A stretch of DNA of 21,492 nucleotides, taken from Elysia marginata (lineage: Eukaryota; Mollusca; Gastropoda; Plakobranchidae). The notes under the pieces were generated by a model. That model worked only from the letters and a program-made list of their open reading frames with translations. It made no database searches and was not told the origin of the DNA. Numbering within the stretch: the first letter of the stretch is position 1; each line of letters starts with the position of its first letter. Position numbers and translations under genes: made by a program. Positions 15,691 to 21,492 of the stretch are shown here, piece after piece. The DNA lies in NCBI GenBank assembly GCA_019649035.1, contig BMAT01013746.1:1-21492 (forward strand), written 5' to 3'.

Positions 15691-17021
15691 CCTCTATTAA
15701 ATTCTAATCTTTTTGAAAAAATATCGCTACTTACTTTTCCTTTTGAAAACATCAATTTGCCATTGACAAAGGTATGAGTTACCTTAGATTGAAATACCTC
15801 TCCCTCAAATGGAGACCAGCCACACTTGTAAAGCAGGTTTCCTTTAGAGACTTTTTGACTGTCTTGTAAATCTACCAAAACCAAATCTGCAAAATACCCC
15901 TCTCTTATAAACCCCCTATCCTTGATTTGGAATAGAATAGACGGGTTATGACACATCTTTTCTACCACTTTTGTAATTGTTATTTTGCCTTTGAGAAAGA
16001 GTTCTAGCATCACCAGAAGGGCATGCTGTACCAATGGTCCCCCAGACGGACAATTGAGGTAGGAATTACTTTTTTCAGCCAAAGTATGCGGTGCGTGATC
16101 AGAGGCTATGATGTCAATTTTATCCTCTAAGATGGCTTTACGAAGGGCCTTTCTATCCTTTTTTGTTTTTATGGAAGGATTCCATTTTATCAGGCTTCCC
16201 TTAGTTGTATAGTCCTTTTTAGAAAACCATAGGTGATGTACACAAGCTTCTGCCGTTATTTTCTTCTGTTTTAGTGGTGTGGTATTATCGAAAAGGTTTA
16301 TTTCTTTTCCTGTAGATACATGGAATATATGTAAGCGCGCCCCTGTCTTTTTAGCAATTTTAATCGCCCTTGAGGAAGACAAAAAACAAGCCTCTGTATC
16401 CCTTATCTTGTAGTGATAACGCATAGGTATGTTGTTCCCAAATTTGGATTTGTAAAACTCCAAATTATTACGAATGCGCATTTCATCTTCGCAATGTGAA
16501 GAGATGACTAAATTAGTACTTGAAAAGATAGAACCAATAGCTTTTTCATCATTTATAAGCATATTACCTGTTGAGGAACCTAAAAATATCTTAATTCCAG
16601 CACAAGATAAAGGCGATAGCTTTTTAATTTCCTCTAGGTTGTTGTTGGTACCTCCCAACATAAAAGAATAATTAGCAAAGGATGTCTTTTTGGCAATTCT
16701 AAATTTTTCCTCCAATCGCTCTATGGAAGTTGTTAGTGGGATGGTATTGGGTTGCTCTATAAATGTGGTTATCCCTCCTGCTAGGGCGGCCTTGCTTTCG
16801 CTAGCTATGCTGGCTTTGTGAGTGAGCCCCGGCTCTCTAAAATGGACTTGGTCATCGATAACTCCCGGTAATAAAAACTGTCCTTTGGCATCTATGTACT
16901 CAGCATTTTTCTCGGATATATCATTTCCTATCCTGTGGATTCTGTCATTTTTTATCTGAATATCAGCATCTAAAATAGCCCCCTCATTTACTACCTTTGC
17001 ATTTTTTATAATGTATGCCAT
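15687..17021 (-). CDS. pyrC: Dihydroorotase
   Basis: The product is 444 residues, class I type, and belongs to the amidohydrolase superfamily. It cyclises N-carbamoyl-aspartate to dihydroorotate in pyrimidine synthesis. Metal-site residues visible are D56 and H60 in DDQVHFREPG, K144 in GIKIFLGSSTGNM (candidate carboxylated lysine), H176 in SSHCEDE, H234 in IFHVS and D308 in ASDHAPH. The usual DxHxH has glutamine at the first histidine position (Q58). I recall the DDQVHFREPG form from other Bacteroidota dihydroorotases, so it is probably a lineage trait and not a sign of inactivity. The start ATG is 2 bases after the mannosyltransferase stop and its stop overlaps the DUF4296 start, giving a tight three-gene operon. 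Confidence 0.95.
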   Translation of the reverse strand: MAYIIKNAKVVNEGAILDADIQIKNDRIHRIGNDISEKNAEYIDAKGQFLLPGVIDDQVHFREPGLTHKASIASESKAALAGGITTFIEQPNTIPLTTSIERLEEKFRIAKKTSFANYSFMLGGTNNNLEEIKKLSPLSCAGIKIFLGSSTGNMLINDEKAIGSIFSSTNLVISSHCEDEMRIRNNLEFYKSKFGNNIPMRYHYKIRDTEACFLSSSRAIKIAKKTGARLHIFHVSTGKEINLFDNTTPLKQKKITAEACVHHLWFSKKDYTTKGSLIKWNPSIKTKKDRKALRKAILEDKIDIIASDHAPHTLAEKSNSYLNCPSGGPLVQHALLVMLELFLKGKITITKVVEKMCHNPSILFQIKDRGFIREGYFADLVLVDLQDSQKVSKGNLLYKCGWSPFEGEVFQSKVTHTFVNGKLMFSKGKVSSDIFSKRLEFNRG

Positions 17022-17023
17022 CT

Positions 17024-17743
17024 CTATTTTTTTGCAAAAATTCGCAAGTCAATCACCCCAATTATGCCTTCCAAAATCATATTGGCACTCATTTTCGACA
17101 CGCCTTTTTCCCTGTCTTTAAAGAGAATGGGAACCTCTTTCATACTATTTTTTTTGAGGAGGAAGGCTCTGTACTTCATCTCCACCTGAAAGACATAACC
17201 AAAATATTTAATTTTATCTAAAGGGATTTTTTCTAGTACTTCCCTTTTGTAACAAATAAACCCGGAAGTGGGGTCATTTATAGGCATTCCCATAATAATT
17301 TTTACACAAAGAGACGCTCCATAAGAGAGCAACAGCCTCTTTATATCCCAATTTACAACATTTACCCCCCTTATGTATCTAGAGCCGATGGCAATGTCAC
17401 TCCCCTCTTTACAAGCCTGCAATAATCTTTCCAAATCATTAGGATTGTGTGAAAAATCTGCATCCATTTCAAAAATGTAAGGGTATCCTTGCATTATTGC
17501 CCACTTAAAACCCATAATATACGCTTTACCTATCCCCTCTTTTCTCTCTTTTTCCAACAGGAATAATTTATGACCCAGTGTCTTTTGTAAAGCCTTTACC
17601 TCTTTCGCTGTACCGTCGGGGGAATCATCATCTACTATCAGGATATGAAAGCGTTTGTTTAAGCTAAAAACGGCACTTATAATGGCTGAAATATTTTCTA
17701 TTTCCCTGTAAGTAGGTATGATGACAAGCCCATCATTATTCAT
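17024..17743 (-). CDS. Polyprenol-phosphate mannosyltransferase (GT2, DPM1-like)
   Basis: The product is 239 residues, the size of the catalytic DPM1-type domain without C-terminal membrane helices. It would transfer mannose from GDP-mannose to a polyprenyl phosphate at the cytoplasmic face of the inner membrane, making a lipid-linked sugar donor for periplasmic glycosylation. GT2 signatures are IIPTYREIENI (8-18), the VDDDSPDGT nucleotide site (37-45), the metal-binding DAD at 94-96 in MDADFSHNP, GSRYIRG (120-126) and DPTSGF (157-162). The sugar specificity is inferred from resemblance to DPM1; a glucose or other hexose donor cannot be excluded. It is the first gene of the operon with pyrC and DUF4296, with a -7 element 36 bases upstream. 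Confidence 0.92.
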   Translation of the reverse strand: MNNDGLVIIPTYREIENISAIISAVFSLNKRFHILIVDDDSPDGTAKEVKALQKTLGHKLFLLEKERKEGIGKAYIMGFKWAIMQGYPYIFEMDADFSHNPNDLERLLQACKEGSDIAIGSRYIRGVNVVNWDIKRLLLSYGASLCVKIIMGMPINDPTSGFICYKREVLEKIPLDKIKYFGYVFQVEMKYRAFLLKKNSMKEVPILFKDREKGVSKMSANMILEGIIGVIDLRIFAKK

Positions 17744-17778
17744 TATTTTAACTTTTTAGATGTACTCTATTTTCCATG

Positions 17779-17786
17779 CAAAACTA
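17779..17786 (-). promoter_or_regulatory. Candidate -7 element for the mannosyltransferase-pyrC-DUF4296 operon
   Basis: Leftward this reads TAGTTTTG followed by C, an exact TAnnTTTG match placing transcription start about 28 bases before the ATG. No convincing -33 box was seen. Confidence 0.6.
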
Positions 17787-17865
17787 AGAGATGGAATGGA
17801 AAAATCAGAGGGGATCTTTATATAGACTAAAATTTGAACTTTGCTGGATTATGCTGTCGGGTCTT

Positions 17866-17895
17866 TTTGTATATTATAACTTTTTTTTAACTTCG
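17866..17895 (+). promoter_or_regulatory. Candidate promoter of the second susC/susD operon
   Basis: TTTG at 17866-17869, an 18-base spacer and TAACTTCG at 17888-17895 fit the Bacteroidota -33/-7 promoter with one change in the -7 box. The predicted start near 17902 leaves a leader of about 47 bases. This is the only site in the window where both halves are clear. Confidence 0.6.
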
Positions 17896-17948
17896 CAAAC
17901 CAGCATTTTATAGGGGGTGTATTTTAGGTTAAAAAACTTACGACTATT

Positions 17949-20900
17949 ATGAAAATTACAAAAATTTTTTATTGCAAAAAGGCATTCGTTTTGTTCGTCT
18001 TTGGTGTATTAGCTTTTCACCCTCTTTTTGCACAACAAAAACGCATATCTGGAATTGTATCTTCCAAAGACGGATTTCCCCTACTAGGTGTTTCTGTAAG
18101 GGTTAAAGGCTCTGAAACGGGTACACAAACAGACTTTCAAGGCAACTATTCTATTACTGCAGCTTCTCAGGATGTTCTAGTTTTCAGATATTTTGGCATG
18201 GCAACAAGAGAGATAGTAGTGGGTGAGAGAGTCTCCATTATTGATGTGATTATGCAAGATGATCTAGAAACATTGGGAGAAGTGGTTGTTACGGCATTGG
18301 GTATAAAACGAGAGAAAAAAGCACTTGGATATGCTGTACAGCAAGTTGGTGGGGATGAACTTAACTCTGTAAAGTCTGGTAATGTTGTCAACCAACTCTC
18401 TGGAAAAGTGGCAGGGGTCAATATCAAAAGAAACACGGGCATAGGTAGTAGTACAAATGTTGTCATCAGGGGGTCTTCCTCTTTGGGGAGTAACCAAGCC
18501 CTTTTTGTAGTAGATGGGGTGCCTATCGTAAATAGAAAATCTGGTATCGGAGGATTTGACTTTGGGAGTACAATACAGGATATTAACCCGGAGGATATCG
18601 CCTCTATTGAGGTGCTCAAAGGCGCTGCGGCAAGTGTGCTTTATGGGTCCCAAGCAGCCAATGGCGTAATTATGATTACTACCAAAAAGGGAGAGTTAGC
18701 AGAGCGACAAGGCAGAAAATTTAAGTTGTCTCTCAACTCTAGTGCAACTGTCGGATTCCTAGACAAATCGACCTTTCCTAAATATCAAAAAAAATACGGT
18801 GCAGGCTATGGACCAGAATATGAGGGAAATGGGAAGTATTGGAATTTAGGCGATATTGATGGGGATGGAAATAATGATGAATATGTTGTTACAAGTGAGG
18901 ATGCTTCTTATGGTGCTCCTTTTGATGGTCATAATACCTACCATTGGTGGTCTCTATACAAAGACCTGGATACCTACAAAAAGAAAGGGGCTTGGAAATA
19001 TGCTGACAATGACCCTCTTGCCTATTTTGAAACACCTGTTACGCTTTCTAACTCTGTTATATTGTCTGGAAGTGGGGACATGGGTACTTACAGATTGTCG
19101 TATACCAATTACAATGAGTCTGGAGCATCGCCAAACTCTACCCTTGAGAAGAATAGCGTCTCTTTTGGATCAACATTCGACTTTTCCGATAAGCTCTCTG
19201 CAACCACTTCATTTAGGTATAACTATCAGGACTTAATAGGGCTAAATGCGATAGGGTATACTGATAATGATATGACTATGTTTAGACAGTGGTTTCAGAC
19301 CAATGTAGATTTAAAACAACAAAAAGAAGCGTTCGAAAAAACCGGCAAAAACCTTTCCTGGAATCCTAAAAATGCAGAAAAGGCAAAGAATGGGGTGCCA
19401 CCTATATATTGGGATAACCTTTACTTTGCTAGATACCGAAATTACTCTTCTATGGGAAGGGGAAGGTATTTGGGAAATGTGGCTTTGAATTACAGTATTT
19501 TTAAATCTAATAAAACGAATGTAAATGCCTTACTTCGGTTCGCTACAGATACCTACAGCGAGTTGCAAGAAAAACGCTTAGAGAAAGGTTCTACCAAAAG
19601 AGGTGGCTTTGGTCCCGGTCACTCCGGGTCGGGTTATGTAAGGGGAGACATTCGCTCTAGGGTACTTAACTATGATGCTATTGTAAACTTTGACTTTGTA
19701 TTAGCACCCAAAATTGGACTAACGGGGCTTGTAGGAGGGACCATAAGAAGGCAATATTTAGACCGAATTAATACCTCTACCAATGGTGGTTTGAAGTTTG
19801 CCGGGGTTTTTGCGTTTTCCAATTCTGTAAACCCTTTGAGTCCAAGTGATGAATCTAGGGTTCGTACAGGGCGAAACTCTATTTATGGAAATGTCTCTTT
19901 TGACTATGACGACTTCCTTTTTTTGGAACTTGCTCTAAGGGGAGATAAGTCATCTACCTTGCCGGAGAAAAATGCCACTTATGTCTATCCATCTGTGTCT
20001 ACAAGCTTTGTGTTTAGTGATTTATTGCCTCACAATCCTATTTTAACTTTTGGAAAGCTGAGGATAAACTATGCAGAGGTTGGTGGCTCGGCTCCATTTG
20101 CATACCTAAAAGACATCTATAGTCCCTTTGTAGGTGTCGGGGGTGGCTCACTTGCTCTTAGTAGGACGAAGAGAGAACCCAACTTAAAGCCGGAAAGACA
20201 AACCAGTTTGGAAGCAGGCTTAGATTTAAAGTTGTTTGATAACAAATTGGGCTTGGACATCGGAGCCTACCAAACGAAAACCAAAGACCAGATTATAGCA
20301 ACTGATGTGTCTACTACTTCAGGATTTTCGAAAAAAGTTGTAAATGCAGGGGAAATACGAAATAGAGGGGTAGAGTTGACATTGAGTGCCAACAATATAG
20401 ATATTGGTCCGGTCAAATGGTCATCTTCTATTAACTGGACACTAAACCGAAATAAAGTACTGTCCCTCGCAAAAGGACTTGATACATATCAGTTGGGAAG
20501 TTTCCAAGGAGGCGTTTCTGTAAATGCGAGAAGAGGGGAGCCTTTTGGTGTGATTTACGGAACTGACTTTGTCTATCTAGATGGCAAAAAAGTGGTAGAC
20601 CCGTCAACAGGAAAATATAAAAAGACAAGCAATTCTGATAATGTGATAGGAGACCAAAACCCAAACTGGTTGGCAGGGTTTAAAAACTCGTTTGCATACA
20701 AAAAATTGAACTTAGACTTCTTGATTGATGGGCGCTATGGAGGGGATATATTTTCTTTGGATATGTATTATGGTTTAGCAACGGGACTTTATGAGGAAAC
20801 GACATTTACTAATGACCTCGGCAAGCCTGTGCGAAACTCTCTAGAAGATGGTGGCGGATTTGTAAACCCTGGTGTAAATCCTAATGGAAGAGAAAACATT

Positions 20901-21209
20901 GCCAGACTACAGGCAGAGTCTTTTGGATCTTTTGGGTACAAGAGTCTGCCTCATAAGGCATTTGTGTATGATGCTTCATATATAAAACTAAGGGAGGTGA
21001 GCTTGGGGTATGACATCCCCGTTAAAAGATTTGTAGGACTAAGTGCTGCCAAGTTGAGCATTGTGGGATCTAACCTGATTATACTTTACAAAAACCTTCC
21101 CCATGCAGACCCTGAAGCGACTTCAGGTGCAGGAAATGTTCAAAGTTATTCTGTGGGGACAATGCCTTTATTCAGACAAATTAGCTTGAACCTATCATTA
21201 ACTTTCTAA
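17949..21209 (+). CDS. SusC/RagA-family TonB-linked outer-membrane transporter (locus 2)
   Basis: The product is 1086 residues. A signal peptide (hydrophobic FVLFVFGVLAF, ending LFA|Q near residue 29) is followed by the carboxypeptidase-regulatory-like domain (ISGIVSSKDGFPLLGVSVRVKG onward). A TonB-box-like GEVVVTALGIKREKKALGYAVQ segment follows. The plug has LSGKVAGVNI, VIRGSSSLGSNQALFVVDGVPI and VLYGSQAANGVIMITTKKG, closer to the SusC consensus than locus 1. A D-I-D-G-D-G-N-N-D-E segment starts at residue 302 and resembles a calcium-binding EF-hand or thrombospondin-type loop. The barrel ends in LSLTF. It pairs with the SusD-like gene beginning 12 bases downstream. The substrate is not determinable. 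Composition is higher in GC than the locus-1 copy, and the two proteins are clearly different paralogues, not recent duplicates. Confidence 0.97.
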   Translation: MKITKIFYCKKAFVLFVFGVLAFHPLFAQQKRISGIVSSKDGFPLLGVSVRVKGSETGTQTDFQGNYSITAASQDVLVFRYFGMATREIVVGERVSIIDVIMQDDLETLGEVVVTALGIKREKKALGYAVQQVGGDELNSVKSGNVVNQLSGKVAGVNIKRNTGIGSSTNVVIRGSSSLGSNQALFVVDGVPIVNRKSGIGGFDFGSTIQDINPEDIASIEVLKGAAASVLYGSQAANGVIMITTKKGELAERQGRKFKLSLNSSATVGFLDKSTFPKYQKKYGAGYGPEYEGNGKYWNLGDIDGDGNNDEYVVTSEDASYGAPFDGHNTYHWWSLYKDLDTYKKKGAWKYADNDPLAYFETPVTLSNSVILSGSGDMGTYRLSYTNYNESGASPNSTLEKNSVSFGSTFDFSDKLSATTSFRYNYQDLIGLNAIGYTDNDMTMFRQWFQTNVDLKQQKEAFEKTGKNLSWNPKNAEKAKNGVPPIYWDNLYFARYRNYSSMGRGRYLGNVALNYSIFKSNKTNVNALLRFATDTYSELQEKRLEKGSTKRGGFGPGHSGSGYVRGDIRSRVLNYDAIVNFDFVLAPKIGLTGLVGGTIRRQYLDRINTSTNGGLKFAGVFAFSNSVNPLSPSDESRVRTGRNSIYGNVSFDYDDFLFLELALRGDKSSTLPEKNATYVYPSVSTSFVFSDLLPHNPILTFGKLRINYAEVGGSAPFAYLKDIYSPFVGVGGGSLALSRTKREPNLKPERQTSLEAGLDLKLFDNKLGLDIGAYQTKTKDQIIATDVSTTSGFSKKVVNAGEIRNRGVELTLSANNIDIGPVKWSSSINWTLNRNKVLSLAKGLDTYQLGSFQGGVSVNARRGEPFGVIYGTDFVYLDGKKVVDPSTGKYKKTSNSDNVIGDQNPNWLAGFKNSFAYKKLNLDFLIDGRYGGDIFSLDMYYGLATGLYEETTFTNDLGKPVRNSLEDGGGFVNPGVNPNGRENIARLQAESFGSFGYKSLPHKAFVYDASYIKLREVSLGYDIPVKRFVGLSAAKLSIVGSNLIILYKNLPHADPEATSGAGNVQSYSVGTMPLFRQISLNLSLTF

Positions 21210-21221
21210 AAATTCTACAAA

Positions 21222-21492
21222 ATGAATAATGGACAAAATATGTTTTTAAAAGTAATATTTGTAGCCTTGTTATTGATGTCTTGTCGTGGATTAGAAGGGC
21301 TAAACGAAGATGAAAAAGCAATAAAAAGCGCATCGGCGGATTTTTTAGTTAATTATGCTACTCAGCGTTTGGGAAGCCACTTAATAGACCAAGATGTTAA
21401 CTCCAACAACTATAGACTTTATGTACAACACTGGACGCAGACAACCTATACGGATGAATCTAATTTTGATTTAGTAAACCGCTCCATCCCAA
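21222..21492 (+). CDS. SusD-like outer-membrane lipoprotein, 5' part only (locus 2)
   Basis: The first 90 codons of a gene cut by the right edge. The lipoprotein signal ends LLLMSC with cysteine 21 if translation begins at ATG 21222, or cysteine 15 if at ATG 21240; the first is 12 bases after the susC stop and is chosen for proximity. The mature start contains GLNEDEKA, acidic as expected for surface export. Residues NYRLYVQHWTQTTYTDESNFDL resemble the SusD-like subgroup whose N-terminus has an aromatic QxWxQTxYxDxS segment (PF12771 type, from memory). It would form the lid of the SusC channel encoded upstream. Confidence 0.85.
   Translation, partial: MNNGQNMFLKVIFVALLLMSCRGLEGLNEDEKAIKSASADFLVNYATQRLGSHLIDQDVNSNNYRLYVQHWTQTTYTDESNFDLVNRSIP

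Noticed and set aside
18167..18653. Long open frames antisense to the second susC (150 and 129 codons)
   Set aside because: They are shadows of the highly constrained plug-domain coding sequence. They show no recognisable motifs, signal or start context.

Overview
The window looks like a chromosomal segment from a member of Bacteroidota, most likely class Flavobacteriia. The evidence is two SusC/SusD-type outer-membrane pairs, several lipoproteins with Bacteroidota-style lipoboxes, the Bacteroidota promoter -7 element (TAnnTTTG) upstream of several genes, and flavobacterial gene neighbourhoods (pdhB next to a DUF5686 protein; DUF4296, dihydroorotase and polyprenol-phosphate mannosyltransferase together). 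Base composition is AT-rich. No tRNA, rRNA, CRISPR array, transposase or phage gene was found. Species cannot be named from this sequence alone.

Left block (1-7.6 kb). A SusC-like TonB-dependent transporter and the first 99 codons of its SusD-like lipoprotein partner are read leftward. Rightward from the same 112-base intergenic region run an unrecognised lipoprotein and a secreted two-halved M16 zinc metallopeptidase. Transporter, surface lipoproteins and periplasmic protease together suggest uptake and processing of a peptide or protein. By analogy this resembles the proteobacterial FusA/FusC and YddB/PqqL arrangements (TonB receptor plus M16 protease). A strong terminator-like hairpin lies exactly over the GTG start and signal-peptide codons of the M16 gene. 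The susC gene contains a perfect 34-base palindrome.

Middle block (7.7-14 kb), all leftward: leuC-leuD (isopropylmalate isomerase), a DUF5686 outer-membrane barrel protein, pdhB (pyruvate dehydrogenase E1 beta) and an OmpH/Skp-like lipoprotein. Transcription order is ompH, pdhB, DUF5686, leuC, leuD. The leuD and M16 genes converge on a shared intergenic hairpin.

Right block (14-21.5 kb): galM (rightward) converges on a compact leftward operon of polyprenol-phosphate mannosyltransferase, dihydroorotase (pyrC) and a DUF4296 lipoprotein. Divergent from that operon is a second susC-like gene, followed 12 bases later by the start of a SusD-like lipoprotein cut by the window end. No gene-free stretch exceeds about 210 bases.
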